Assembly: GCF_000735455.1 (NCBI RefSeq)
Contig: NZ_JMPS01000081.1
Coordinates: 30,313 to 94,312, forward strand
From: Yokenella regensburgei ATCC 49455
Lineage (GTDB): Bacteria > Pseudomonadota > Gammaproteobacteria > Enterobacterales > Enterobacteriaceae
DNA length: 64,000 bases
Direction: 5' to 3'
Shown here in pieces: positions 34,600 through 45,699 of this stretch (within the stretch, counting starts at the first letter, position 1; the number at the start of each line of letters is the position of its first letter). The position numbers and the translations under genes are program-made. The notes under the pieces are model-generated. The model ran no database searches. It was given only the letters and a program-made list of their open reading frames with translations, and had not been told where the DNA came from.

Positions 34600-35853
34600 A
34601 TGAAACTATTGCCAGTTGTGGCAGCTTTACCCCTGCTCTGCGCTTCCGGCGCGTTCGCAACATCTCTTATGTCAGTCGGTTATTTCAACGGTGGTGGCGA
34701 CGTCACGGCCGGGCCGGGTGGCGATATCAATAAGCTCGACGTTCGTCAGATAACCCATCTCAACTACTCTTTTGGCCTTATCTACAACGACGAAGCCGGG
34801 GAGACGAACTCCGCGCTTAAAGATCCGGCAAAACGGCATCAGATCTGGCTGTCGCCGAAGGTGATGGACGATCTGCAAAAGATCCCGGCACTGCGTAAGC
34901 AAAACCCGAATCTGAAAGTGCTGCTATCGGTGGGGGGCTGGGGCGCTCGCGGCTTCTCCGGTGCGGCGGATAACAAAGAGAGCCGCGCGGTCTTTATCCG
35001 CTCGGTGCAGGAAATCATCAATCGTTACGGTCTGGACGGTATCGATCTCGACTGGGAGTATCCGGTAAACGGCGCCTGGGGTCTGGTGGATAAACAACCG
35101 GCAGACCGCGATAACTTTACCGCGCTGCTGAAAGAGCTGCGCCAGGCGCTGGGAGCGAAAAAACTGGTGACCATCGCCGTGGGGGCAAATGCGGAAAGTC
35201 CGAAAAGCTGGGTGGATGTGAAAGCGATCGCCCCGCTGCTGAACTATATCAACCTGATGACCTACGACATGGCCTACGGGACGCAGTACTTCAACTCCAA
35301 CCTGTATGACTCCACCCACTGGCCGACGGTAGCGCCAGCGGATAAGTACAGCACCGACTTCGTGGTGAATAACTACCTCGCCGCCGGGCTTAAGCCTTCG
35401 CAGATGAACCTGGGTATCGGTTTTTATGGCCGGGTTCCGAAACGCGCCGTGGAACCGGGCATTGACTGGAGCAAATCGGATGCGCAAAACAACCCGGCGA
35501 CGAAGCCCTACTTTGGCCCGGCTGAAAAAGCGCTGTTCACTTCCCTTGGCTACGACCTCGATAAAGATACCTACGTGAAGTACAACGATATCGTCAGCAA
35601 ATTGCTGAACGATCCGCACAAACGCTTTACCGAGCACTGGGACGACCAGGCGAAGGTGCCGTGGCTGTCGGTGAAATCAGCCAGCGGCGAGCCGCTGTTT
35701 GCCCTCTCATACGAAAACCCGCGCTCGGTGGATCTCAAAGCACAGTACATCAAGGAGAAGGGATTAGCCGGGGCGATGTTCTGGGAATATGGTGCCGACG
35801 ATCATAACCAGCTGGCAAAGCAGCTCGCGACGTCGCTTGGGATTAAACACTAA
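34600..35853 (+). CDS. Secreted GH18 chitinase
   Basis: 417 aa from ATG 34600, behind AAGAGGA; the ORF could extend to 34540 but the signal peptide (about 21 residues, ending G-A-F-A) starts at 34600. Family 18 glycoside hydrolase: the catalytic motif D-x-x-D-x-D-x-E is present as DGIDLDWEYP near residue 146, and S-V-G-G-W-G and M-T-Y-D-M-A-Y segments line the barrel. It should hydrolyse beta-1,4-GlcNAc polymers outside or in the periplasm. No chitin-binding module is visible. E. coli K-12 has no gene at this spot, so this is accessory to the ydjL-yeaC junction. Confidence 0.92.
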   Translation: MKLLPVVAALPLLCASGAFATSLMSVGYFNGGGDVTAGPGGDINKLDVRQITHLNYSFGLIYNDEAGETNSALKDPAKRHQIWLSPKVMDDLQKIPALRKQNPNLKVLLSVGGWGARGFSGAADNKESRAVFIRSVQEIINRYGLDGIDLDWEYPVNGAWGLVDKQPADRDNFTALLKELRQALGAKKLVTIAVGANAESPKSWVDVKAIAPLLNYINLMTYDMAYGTQYFNSNLYDSTHWPTVAPADKYSTDFVVNNYLAAGLKPSQMNLGIGFYGRVPKRAVEPGIDWSKSDAQNNPATKPYFGPAEKALFTSLGYDLDKDTYVKYNDIVSKLLNDPHKRFTEHWDDQAKVPWLSVKSASGEPLFALSYENPRSVDLKAQYIKEKGLAGAMFWEYGADDHNQLAKQLATSLGIKH

Positions 35854-35866
35854 CGACGAGTATCAG

Positions 35867-35888
35867 CCCCTCTCCCACAGGAGAGGGG
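35867..35888. repeat. Stem-loop between chitinase and yeaC
   Basis: CCCCTCTCC (35867-35875) and GGAGAGGGG (35880-35888) pair perfectly around CACA, between convergent genes. There is no adjacent U tract; it is probably a bidirectional end-of-transcript structure. Confidence 0.6.
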
Positions 35889-35894
35889 TATACG

Positions 35895-36173
35895 TCACTG
35901 CATTTTAAGCGTTGCGATAGGCTTCGGCACGATGCCGAAATCCTCTTTCAGCTGTTGCTTACTCTTCATCACCATCTGACCCTGAGTGTCGATAGTCATG
36001 TGCTGTGCGTCGCTGTTGTTGCGCGCCTGCCACAGCATCACCAGCTGTAAACTGTTCTCTTTCTGGGCGGGCGTCAGCGCCACGCCGTCCGGCCATTTAC
36101 CCAGTTCAACCGCTGTCACCAGCCGCTGATACACTTCCGGCGTCATGCCATTTATCATTTCATCAACATTCAT
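35895..36173 (-). CDS. yeaC: DUF1315 protein YeaC
   Basis: 92 aa from ATG 36173 (M-N-V-D-E-M-I-N), with GGAG nine bases upstream; the longer ORF to 36233 overlaps msrB. Conserved small cytosolic protein ending in K-S-K-Q-Q-L-K-E-D-F-G-I. Function unknown. It sits just after msrB in the same direction, as in E. coli. Confidence 0.9.
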   Translation of the reverse strand: MNVDEMINGMTPEVYQRLVTAVELGKWPDGVALTPAQKENSLQLVMLWQARNNSDAQHMTIDTQGQMVMKSKQQLKEDFGIVPKPIATLKMQ

Positions 36174-36213
36174 CACAGCCCACTCCAGTGGAATAATTTG
36201 CTGAATCGTTTTT

Positions 36214-36628
36214 TCAACCTTTGGTTTGCTCACCGTTCTGGTCGTCGGTGAAGCTCATTGAGGCAGAGTTAACGCAGTAACGCTCGCCGGTAGGCTGCGG
36301 ACCATCGGGGAATACATGCCCCAGATGCGCATCACAATTGCCGCAGCGAATTTCTGTGCGCTGCATCCCGTGTGAGTAGTCATTGAGATAGCGGATAGCC
36401 TCTTCGCTCACCGGCTCGTAGAAGCTGGGCCAGCCGCAGCCTGAGTCGTACTTGCTCTGCGCGTTGAACAGCGGCGCATCGCACACCAGACAGTGGTATA
36501 CCCCGTCGCGTTTGTTGTGCAGCAGACGGCCGGTAAACGGCGGTTCAGTCCCGTGCTTTTGCGTCACGTAGAACTGCATTTCGGTGAGATTTTTTTTGCA
36601 GTTCTTCAGGGTTATTTTGCTTTGTCAT
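36214..36628 (-). pseudogene. msrB: Peptide methionine sulfoxide reductase B, frameshifted in its first codons
   Basis: The conserved ORF (36214-36579) begins at [10 protein letters not shown] and lacks the family's first 16 codons. Those codons are still present upstream in another frame: ATG at 36628 reads [10 protein letters not shown], like E. coli MsrB. A run of 8 As (minus strand; Ts at 36590-36597) has one base more than needed to stay in frame (415 bases instead of 414). The remainder is intact: zinc CxxC pairs (C-L-V-C-D, C-G-N-C-D) and catalytic Cys in R-Y-C-V-N-S-A. The enzyme reduces methionine-R-sulfoxide. The defect may be a real indel, a sequencing error in the homopolymer, or be bypassed by slippage or internal initiation at 36579. 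Confidence 0.8.
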
Positions 36629-37967
<1,339 letters not shown>

Positions 37968-37993
37968 GTTGAGATGAACGATTAAGACAAAAA

Positions 37994-38016
37994 GGCGACC
38001 TCGGTCGCCTTTTTTT
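37994..38016 (+). terminator. Terminator of gapA
   Basis: GGCGACC-tc-GGTCGCC followed by TTTTTTT. Strong intrinsic terminator between gapA and yeaD. Confidence 0.95.
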
Positions 38017-38038
38017 ATACCTGACGAAGGATTGCACC

Positions 38039-38920
38039 ATGATTAACAAAATTTTTGCTCTCCCGGTTGTTGAACAGCTTACCCCTGTACTTTCCCGCCG
38101 CCAGCTCGACGAGCTGGAGCTGATTGTGGTTGATCATCCGCAGGTGAAAGCCTCGCTTGCCCTGCAGGGTGCTCACCTGCTCTCCTGGAAACCAGCCGGT
38201 GAAGAAGAAGTGCTGTGGCTTAGCAACAACACCGCGTTCAAAGATGGTGTGGCGATTCGCGGCGGTGTGCCTGTCTGCTGGCCATGGTTTGGTCCGGCGG
38301 CGCAACAGGGTCTGCCAGCGCACGGCTTTGCCCGCAACCTGCCATGGGTACTGAAAGCCCACAATGAAGACGAGAATGGCGTAGCGCTGACTTTTGAGCT
38401 GCAGACCACCGAGGCAAGCCGCAAACTGTGGCCACACGATTTCACCCTCTACGCCCGCTTCAAGCTGGGTAAAACGTGTGAAATTGAGCTCGAAGCGCAC
38501 GGCGAGTTCGAAACCACCTCGGCCCTGCACACCTATTTCAACGTTGGCGACATTGCGTCCGTGAAAGTGAGCGGCCTGGGCTCCCGCTATATTGATAAAG
38601 TGAATAATGCCGAAGAAGGCAAACTGGCTGACGGCGTACAGACCTTCCCGGATCGTACCGACCGCGTATACCTTGATGCAGAAGGGTGCAGCGTGATCCA
38701 CGATGGGGCACTAAAACGGGGCATCGAAGTCACCCATCACCATAACAGCGATGTGGTAGGCTGGAACCCGGGCCCGGCGCTGTCGGTGAGCATGGGCGAT
38801 ATGCCGGATGATGGTTATAAAACCTTCGTGTGCGTTGAGACGGCCTGCGTCAGCGTACCGCAGAAAGCCAGAGAAGAGAAAGCCTCACGCCTGGGTCAAA
38901 CCATTCGCGTGAATAAATAA
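38039..38920 (+). CDS. yeaD: Glucose-6-phosphate 1-epimerase (D-hexose-6-phosphate mutarotase)
   Basis: 293 aa, aldose-1-epimerase fold. Substrate-contacting segments: G-G-V-P-V-C-W-P-W-F-G near residue 77, A-H-G-F-A-R near residue 100, H-T-Y-F-N-V near residue 163. It interconverts alpha and beta hexose-6-phosphates. It follows gapA after its terminator. Confidence 0.95.
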   Translation: MINKIFALPVVEQLTPVLSRRQLDELELIVVDHPQVKASLALQGAHLLSWKPAGEEEVLWLSNNTAFKDGVAIRGGVPVCWPWFGPAAQQGLPAHGFARNLPWVLKAHNEDENGVALTFELQTTEASRKLWPHDFTLYARFKLGKTCEIELEAHGEFETTSALHTYFNVGDIASVKVSGLGSRYIDKVNNAEEGKLADGVQTFPDRTDRVYLDAEGCSVIHDGALKRGIEVTHHHNSDVVGWNPGPALSVSMGDMPDDGYKTFVCVETACVSVPQKAREEKASRLGQTIRVNK

Positions 38921-38935
38921 CCGTAAACAGAAGCG

Positions 38936-38958
38936 ACCAGCCGGAGTGCCCGGCTGGT
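38936..38958. terminator. Hairpin between yeaD and mipA
   Basis: ACCAGCCGG (38936-38944) and CCGGCTGGT (38950-38958) pair between convergent yeaD and mipA. No long U tract; likely serves both genes. Confidence 0.55.
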
Positions 38959-38967
38959 ATAGAACCA

Positions 38968-39714
38968 TCAGAAGGTGTAGGTGATCCCGGTAGAAACCAG
39001 GCCACTCCACGAAGTGGATACCATTGGGCTGTCGGTTACTTCACTGGTCAGACGGGTATAGCGCGCTGCGCCATAGATGCTCCAGTCACCCGCAAAGCGG
39101 TAGTTCGCAGACAGTTCCAGGTACGGCGACCAGCTGCTGTTCGGGTCATAGCGATCAAGGCCACTGCGGCGCGATTCGTCGCCAGAAATCCCGTAGTAGT
39201 AGTCATTCTGGTTTTCACTGCTCCACTCGATACCAATACCCGGCGTCAGGGTGAATGCGCCGTTGGTGTAGCGATAAAGCCACGCGGTATCCCAGGTGAT
39301 GCCGTTGCTGTTGCCGAGTGTGTCACCGGCAAGCGTGGTACGCAGGAAGCCATATGGCGTGTTGTGGACGTAAGAGAGCCCCGCCATCATGGTGGATTTA
39401 CGGCGATCGAGCTGGCGCAGCTGATTGTTATCGCTGTCACCCGGCTTAAAGTACATGGGTGACCAGTAAGCGGTAATCGACAGCTTGTCAGACTGGTCGT
39501 TCCACAGATAGTAACCACCGCCAAAACCACGGAACCAGAAATCATCGCTTTCGTAGCTGATGACCGGAACCGGATAAACATCGGCACTGTACTGCTTATA
39601 AGGACTTTCGAAAACCGCTACCCCGGCACCCAGGGTAAATTTCCCCTCTGCATGCGCTGCGGTGGCTGACGTCGCGATGAGCACACCCAGTGCTAATAAC
39701 TTAAATTTATTCAC
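38968..39714 (-). CDS. mipA: MltA-interacting protein MipA (OmpV family)
   Basis: 248 aa with a signal peptide of about 22 residues (ending A-H-A). It is an outer-membrane beta-barrel of the OmpV/MipA family, with alternating aromatic strands and a final C-terminal phenylalanine (T-Y-T-F). In E. coli it scaffolds murein hydrolase MltA and PBP1B. Stand-alone gene. Confidence 0.95.
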   Translation of the reverse strand: MNKFKLLALGVLIATSATAAHAEGKFTLGAGVAVFESPYKQYSADVYPVPVISYESDDFWFRGFGGGYYLWNDQSDKLSITAYWSPMYFKPGDSDNNQLRQLDRRKSTMMAGLSYVHNTPYGFLRTTLAGDTLGNSNGITWDTAWLYRYTNGAFTLTPGIGIEWSSENQNDYYYGISGDESRRSGLDRYDPNSSWSPYLELSANYRFAGDWSIYGAARYTRLTSEVTDSPMVSTSWSGLVSTGITYTF

Positions 39715-40028
39715 AATCCATTATCCCGTTATCTGTTACAAGCGGCAGAAGTGTAACGCCCTGACACTCGTACCTCAAATTCTTTACCCGTCATTACATT
39801 ATTTAACTTCTTAAAATCTCAGTTTCAAATGACATCCTGCTGACAGTTCAATGACTGCTGGATGAATGCAGGTGCTATCGCACAAATTGTCATGAACTAT
39901 TTTTGGATGAGTTATTGATATGTCATTGAAATTAGTTTTTTGCAGCATGCAAGTTTCGCAATTGCCATCTACGCTTAAATTCAGAAGGTGTAATCGCCGG
40001 GCACGTTATCTCTGGTTTGAGCACAACC
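39715..40028. other. mipA / yeaG divergent spacer
   Basis: Holds the mipA promoter and leader on the left and an upstream activating region for yeaG on the right. I see AT-rich sequence with no ORF and no clear operator. Confidence 0.4.
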
Positions 40029-40044
40029 TGGCACATGGGTTGCT
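40029..40044 (+). promoter_or_regulatory. Sigma-54 promoter of yeaGH
   Basis: TGGCACATGGGTTGCT has the GG (40030-31) and GC (40042-43) dinucleotides 10 bases apart, the -24/-12 signature. yeaG is known to be RpoN-dependent in E. coli. It lies about 112 bases upstream of the yeaG ATG. Confidence 0.85.
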
Positions 40045-40155
40045 GGTTGTGACCAGGGCGAACGACAGCACAGCGCCGTGTACCCCTTCCGGGAGCCTAC
40101 ATTATTCATAGAACGGCTCTTAACATGTGCTAAAAAAACGAAAGGACGGCATGCC

Positions 40156-42090
40156 ATGAATATATTCGATCACTATCGCCAGCGTTATGAAGCTGCCAAG
40201 GACGAAGAGTTCACACTGCAGGAGTTTCTTACCATTTGTCGGCAAGATCGCAGTGCCTATGCCAACGCGGCAGAGCGTCTATTGACCGCAATTGGTGATC
40301 CAGTGATGGTCGATACCGCCACCGAGCCACGGCTGTCCCGTCTCTTTTCGAACCGGGTGGTCGCACGCTACCCGGCGTTTGAAGAATTCTATGGCATGGA
40401 AGATGCCATCGAACAGATTGTTTCTTACCTCAAGCATGCTGCACAGGGTCTTGAAGAGAAGAAACAGATCCTTTATCTGCTGGGTCCGGTAGGTGGCGGT
40501 AAGTCATCGCTGGCTGAACGCCTGAAATCGCTGATGCAGCTCGTGCCGATTTATGTGCTGAGCGCCAACGGCGAGCGCAGCCCGGTGAATGACCACCCGC
40601 TGTGCCTGTTTAACCCGCAGGAAGATGCGCAGATCCTCGATAAGGAATTTGGCATCCCCCACCGCTACCTCGGCACCATTATGTCTCCGTGGGCGGCGAA
40701 GCGCCTGCATGATTTTGGCGGCGACATTACCAAATTCCGCGTCGTGAAGGTGTGGCCATCGATTCTTGAGCAGATTGCCATCGCCAAAACCGAGCCCGGT
40801 GATGAGAACAACCAGGATATCTCTGCGCTGGTCGGTAAGGTTGATATCCGTAAACTGGAGCACTATGCGCAGAACGACCCGGATGCCTACGGCTATTCCG
40901 GCGCCCTGTGCCGCTCTAACCAGGGGATCATGGAGTTCGTCGAGATGTTTAAAGCACCAATTAAGGTGCTGCATCCGCTGCTGACCGCAACCCAGGAAGG
41001 CAACTACAACGGGACCGAGGGGATCTCTGCCCTGCCGTTCAATGGGATCATTCTTGCTCACTCGAACGAATCTGAGTGGGTCACCTTCCGTAACAACAAA
41101 AACAACGAGGCCTTCCTCGACCGTGTTTATATCGTCAAGGTGCCGTACTGCCTGCGTATCTCGGAAGAGATCAAAATCTACGAGAAACTGCTTAACCACA
41201 GTGAGCTGACCCATGCTCCGTGCGCCCCGGGGACGCTGGAAACGCTGTCGCGTTTCTCCATCCTCTCGCGCCTGAAAGAGCCGGAAAACTCGAGCATCTA
41301 CTCGAAAATGCGCGTCTATGACGGTGAGAGCCTGAAAGATACCGACCCGAAAGCCAAATCGTACCAAGAGTACCGTGATTATGCGGGCGTCGATGAGGGC
41401 ATGAACGGTCTGTCCACGCGTTTCGCCTTTAAAATCCTCTCCCGCGTGTTCAACTTTGACCACGCCGAAGTGGCGGCAAACCCGGTGCACCTGTTCTACG
41501 TGCTGGAGCAGCAAATCGAGCGTGAGCAGTTCCCGCAGGAGCAGGCGGAACGTTATCTTGAGTTCCTGAAAGGCTATCTGATCCCGAAATACGCCGAGTT
41601 CATCGGCAAAGAGATCCAGACCGCTTACCTGGAATCCTACTCCGAGTACGGGCAGAACATTTTCGATCGTTATGTCACCTACGCGGATTTCTGGATCCAG
41701 GATCAGGAGTATCGCGATCCGGATACCGGACAACTGTTCGATCGCGAATCGTTGAATGCTGAACTGGAGAAAATTGAGAAGCCGGCCGGGATCAGTAACC
41801 CGAAAGACTTCCGTAACGAAATCGTCAACTTCGTGCTGCGCGCCAGAGCGCATAACAGCGGCCGTAACCCGAACTGGACCAGCTACGAAAAACTGCGCAC
41901 GGTCATTGAGAAGAAAATGTTCTCCAATACCGAAGAGCTGTTGCCGGTGATTTCGTTTAATGCCAAAACCTCGACCGATGAGCAGAAAAAGCACGACGAC
42001 TTTGTCGACAGGATGATGGAGAAAGGTTACACCCGCAAACAGGTGCGCCTGCTGTGCGAATGGTATCTCCGCGTGCGTAAATCATCATAA
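40156..42090 (+). CDS. yeaG: Serine/threonine protein kinase YeaG (PrkA)
   Basis: 644 aa from ATG 40156 (M-N-I-F-D-H-Y-R), matching E. coli; an ATG 5 bases upstream is out of frame and the longer reading starting at 40078 is not supported. PrkA family: N-terminal AAA-like P-loop GPVGGGKSS near residue 109, and a C-terminal kinase-like domain. It is induced by nitrogen starvation and stationary phase and works with YeaH. The ribosome site AAAGGACGG precedes the start. Confidence 0.96.
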   Translation: MNIFDHYRQRYEAAKDEEFTLQEFLTICRQDRSAYANAAERLLTAIGDPVMVDTATEPRLSRLFSNRVVARYPAFEEFYGMEDAIEQIVSYLKHAAQGLEEKKQILYLLGPVGGGKSSLAERLKSLMQLVPIYVLSANGERSPVNDHPLCLFNPQEDAQILDKEFGIPHRYLGTIMSPWAAKRLHDFGGDITKFRVVKVWPSILEQIAIAKTEPGDENNQDISALVGKVDIRKLEHYAQNDPDAYGYSGALCRSNQGIMEFVEMFKAPIKVLHPLLTATQEGNYNGTEGISALPFNGIILAHSNESEWVTFRNNKNNEAFLDRVYIVKVPYCLRISEEIKIYEKLLNHSELTHAPCAPGTLETLSRFSILSRLKEPENSSIYSKMRVYDGESLKDTDPKAKSYQEYRDYAGVDEGMNGLSTRFAFKILSRVFNFDHAEVAANPVHLFYVLEQQIEREQFPQEQAERYLEFLKGYLIPKYAEFIGKEIQTAYLESYSEYGQNIFDRYVTYADFWIQDQEYRDPDTGQLFDRESLNAELEKIEKPAGISNPKDFRNEIVNFVLRARAHNSGRNPNWTSYEKLRTVIEKKMFSNTEELLPVISFNAKTSTDEQKKHDDFVDRMMEKGYTRKQVRLLCEWYLRVRKSS

Positions 42091-42097
42091 CCGTAGC

Positions 42098-42171
42098 GCC
42101 CGGCGGCATAACACCGCCGGGCCTACAGCAGCAACGAGCCTGTAGGCCGGATTCGCTGAGCGCCATCCGGC
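42098..42171. repeat. REP element pair between yeaG and yeaH
   Basis: Two inverted repeats in tandem: GCCCGGCGG / CCGCCGGGC (42098-42122) and GCCGGAT / ATCCGGC (42146-42171). This is a typical BIME inside an operon, able to differentially stabilise the upstream message. Confidence 0.75.
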
Positions 42172-42175
42172 ATAA

Positions 42176-43495
<1,320 letters not shown>

Positions 43496-43501
43496 CACCT
43501 T

Positions 43502-43533
43502 CATCGCTGCCTTTCCCCAGGGCAGCGATGTTG
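43502..43533 (+). terminator. Hairpin after yeaH
   Basis: CATCGCTGCC (43502-43511) and GGCAGCGATG (43521-43530) form a strong 10-bp stem, followed by a weak TTGTT. Probable terminator of yeaGH. Confidence 0.6.
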
Positions 43534-43621
43534 TTCCCACCGCTTTCCTGCAGTAGAGTAACGGCGACTATCTTCCCACCGTCATTCAATGACCGTTCGT
43601 TATCCCTACGAGGAGGAACAC

Positions 43622-44125
43622 GTGTCCGAAATTACAGACCGCAATATTCATGAGCAACTCGTCGCCCTACTGGAACAGGAAGGCGCACGCTTTCGCGTGG
43701 TTGAACATGAAGCGGTAGGAAAATGTGAAGCCGTTTCTGAAATTCGCGGTACCGCACTGGGTCAGGGCGCGAAAGCACTGGTCTGCAAAGTGAAGGGAAA
43801 CGGTGTGAGCCAGCATGTGCTGGCCATTCTGGCAGGAGATTTACAGGCAGATCTGGGCAAGCTCGCGAAACAGGAAGGCGGATTACGCGCGTCGCTGGCA
43901 AGCCCGGTAGAAGTGGATACCCTCACCGCCTGCGTGTTTGGCGCCATCCCCCCGTTCAGCTTTCACCCACAGCTGAAGCTGGTTGCCGATCCCCTGCTCT
44001 TCAGCCGCTTTGATGAAATAGCTTTCAACGCCGGGCTGCTGGAGAAATCGGTTATCATGAACACCGCCGACTACCTGCGTATCGCAAAGCCGGAACTGGT
44101 CGAGTTTCACCGCGTGGACAGCTAA
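43622..44125 (+). CDS. yeaK: YeaK, YbaK/ProX-like aminoacyl-tRNA editing protein
   Basis: 167 aa from GTG 43622, preceded by GAGGAGGAA five bases upstream; this decides the start over an ATG at 43589 and gives the same length as E. coli. It belongs to the INS-superfamily trans-editing domains that deacylate mischarged tRNAs. Conserved segments: E-H-E-A-V-G-K-C-E-A near residue 34, K-A-L-V-C-K-V-K-G and G-A-I-P-P-F-S-F. In E. coli it has been linked to clearing Ser/Thr-type mischarged tRNAs; exact specificity not asserted. Confidence 0.94.
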   Translation: MSEITDRNIHEQLVALLEQEGARFRVVEHEAVGKCEAVSEIRGTALGQGAKALVCKVKGNGVSQHVLAILAGDLQADLGKLAKQEGGLRASLASPVEVDTLTACVFGAIPPFSFHPQLKLVADPLLFSRFDEIAFNAGLLEKSVIMNTADYLRIAKPELVEFHRVDS

Positions 44126-44229
44126 CCGTCCATTCTCTCCAGAACAAGAACCGACATGACGAGGATCATCACAATGCCCAGAAACACGGCCGTGATGGTC
44201 ACCGTTTCTACCCACATTGTATCGTTCAT
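44122..44229 (-). CDS. yoaI: Small inner-membrane protein YoaI
   Basis: 35 aa, too short for a normal ORF scan. It starts M-N-D-T-M-W-V-E-T and has one hydrophobic helix (about residues 10-29) followed by V-L-E-R-M-D-G. E. coli YoaI is 34 aa, starts M-N-D-Q-M-F-V-E-T and ends L-L-I-E-R-T-G, and lies at the same site between yeaK and yeaL. The stop overlaps the yeaK stop by 3 to 4 bases. Function unknown. Confidence 0.88.
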   Translation of the reverse strand: MNDTMWVETVTITAVFLGIVMILVMSVLVLERMDG

Positions 44230-44374
44230 GCCACACGCTCCGCACCTGATGCCGTCACGGTTAATTTTCATACAATAAAATGACAACATCATGACAGCAT
44301 AGTGTTTTTTTACTGCAGCGAGTTCATTTTTCCGGCAAAGTAAGCAGGCTTACTATTTTGCAAGGAAATTCAGA

Positions 44375-44821
44375 ATGTTCGACACCACGTTACTCATTCT
44401 TCTGGGACTTGCCGCGCTGGGATTTATTAGCCACAACACCACCGTGGCGGTATCTATCCTGGTGCTGATTATTATCCGCGTCACTCCGCTGAACACGTTC
44501 TTTCCGTGGGTGGAAAAGCAGGGATTATCAATAGGGATAATCATCCTGACTATCGGCGTGATGGCCCCCATTGCCAGCGGTACGCTTCCCCCCTCCACGT
44601 TGCTGCACTCTTTCGCTAACTGGAAGTCACTGGTGGCTATCGCCATTGGCGTGTTCGTCTCGTGGCTTGGCGGCCGCGGCGTCACGCTGATGAGCTCTCA
44701 GCCGCATCTGGTGGCGGGGTTGCTGGTAGGAACCGTGCTGGGCGTGGCGCTGTTTCGCGGCGTTCCGGTGGGGCCGTTAATTGCCGCGGGACTGGTCTCC
44801 CTGGTGGTCGGCAAAACCTGA
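44375..44821 (+). CDS. yeaL: DUF441 inner-membrane protein YeaL
   Basis: 148 aa, same as E. coli. Four hydrophobic helices, with the conserved segment I-S-H-N-T-T-V-A near residue 16. No function is known. The 3' end overlaps nimR by 45 bases on the opposite strand. Confidence 0.93.
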   Translation: MFDTTLLILLGLAALGFISHNTTVAVSILVLIIIRVTPLNTFFPWVEKQGLSIGIIILTIGVMAPIASGTLPPSTLLHSFANWKSLVAIAIGVFVSWLGGRGVTLMSSQPHLVAGLLVGTVLGVALFRGVPVGPLIAAGLVSLVVGKT

Positions 44822-45604
44822 CTGTTGGTTGAGCTCACTAATCCAGGCTTTTGGCGTCTGCCCGACGGCTTTCCTGAACATGGTAATAAATGCCGTGGTC
44901 GAGTCGTAGCCCAGGGCATGCGCCGCCTGCTGCACCGTCTGCCCGCGAATAAGCAACTGCATCGCAAGGATCACCTGTAGCTGGTGCCGCCAGCGGCGAA
45001 AGCTCATCCCGGTCTCTTTCACCACCAGACGGGCCAGATTACGTTCGCTCATGGCAAACCGGTCTGCCCACTGCGTCAGCGTTTGTCCGTTGCCCGGCTC
45101 GCTGGCCATGGTATCGACCATCTGGCGAATTTTTGGGTGCGTGGAGACCGGTAGCTGCAGGTGCTCCTGCGGCTGTCGGGGCAGCTCGTCGAACAGCACG
45201 CTGATAAGCCGCCCCGTTTCGGGACTATGCAGCGCCTTACCGCGGCGCTCTGCAAGCGTCAGGATAAGCTCCCGCACCAGCGGCTGGATTTTGAGCGTAC
45301 AGCAGTGCGCAGGCATCTGTGCCGCATGCGGCTCGATAAACAAAAAACAGACGCGTCCGCCCGGTGTCGCCCGGTTGCTGTGGGGCATTAGCCCCGGCAC
45401 CCATAGGGCAAAATGCGGAGGTACCACCCACATCGCGTTTTCCACTTCGCAGGTCAGTGCGCCGTGCAGCACCAGAATCAGCTGCCCCTTGCGGTGCTGA
45501 TGCACCGGGATCACCTGCTCATCTGCCTGCACCTGAATATGAAACGCCACGGCCGCATCATGCTGGCTATCAGCATCGTAACCATCGAGCCCGAGTCCGT
45601 GCAT
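44777..45604 (-). CDS. nimR: AraC-family regulator NimR (YeaM)
   Basis: 275 aa from the second Met (M-H-G-L, 45604); the first Met is one codon upstream. N-terminal cupin ([10 protein letters not shown]) and C-terminal AraC helix-turn-helix pair, ending near [17 protein letters not shown]. In E. coli it represses the divergent nimT exporter. A direct-repeat operator candidate lies in the shared intergenic region. Confidence 0.93.
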   Translation of the reverse strand: MHGLGLDGYDADSQHDAAVAFHIQVQADEQVIPVHQHRKGQLILVLHGALTCEVENAMWVVPPHFALWVPGLMPHSNRATPGGRVCFLFIEPHAAQMPAHCCTLKIQPLVRELILTLAERRGKALHSPETGRLISVLFDELPRQPQEHLQLPVSTHPKIRQMVDTMASEPGNGQTLTQWADRFAMSERNLARLVVKETGMSFRRWRHQLQVILAMQLLIRGQTVQQAAHALGYDSTTAFITMFRKAVGQTPKAWISELNQQSGFADHQGDQSRGN

Positions 45605-45615
45605 CATCTTGTCCG

Positions 45616-45647
45616 AATTTAGCGATTATTTGTCATTTTAGCTTGAT
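45616..45647. promoter_or_regulatory. Candidate NimR operator (direct repeats)
   Basis: TTTAGC occurs at 45617-45622 and again at 45636-45641, each followed by an AT-rich GATT word. Direct repeats about two helical turns apart between divergent nimR and nimT are typical for AraC-type operators. Confidence 0.5.
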
Positions 45648-45699
45648 TTAAACAGAGGTGAAAACCGCTATTGTGTCGCCACTGTTATGGAGAAGAAAA

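Noticed and set aside
40504..41994. 496-codon ORF antisense to yeaG
   Set aside because: It is a shadow of the strongly conserved yeaG frame, with no start signals.
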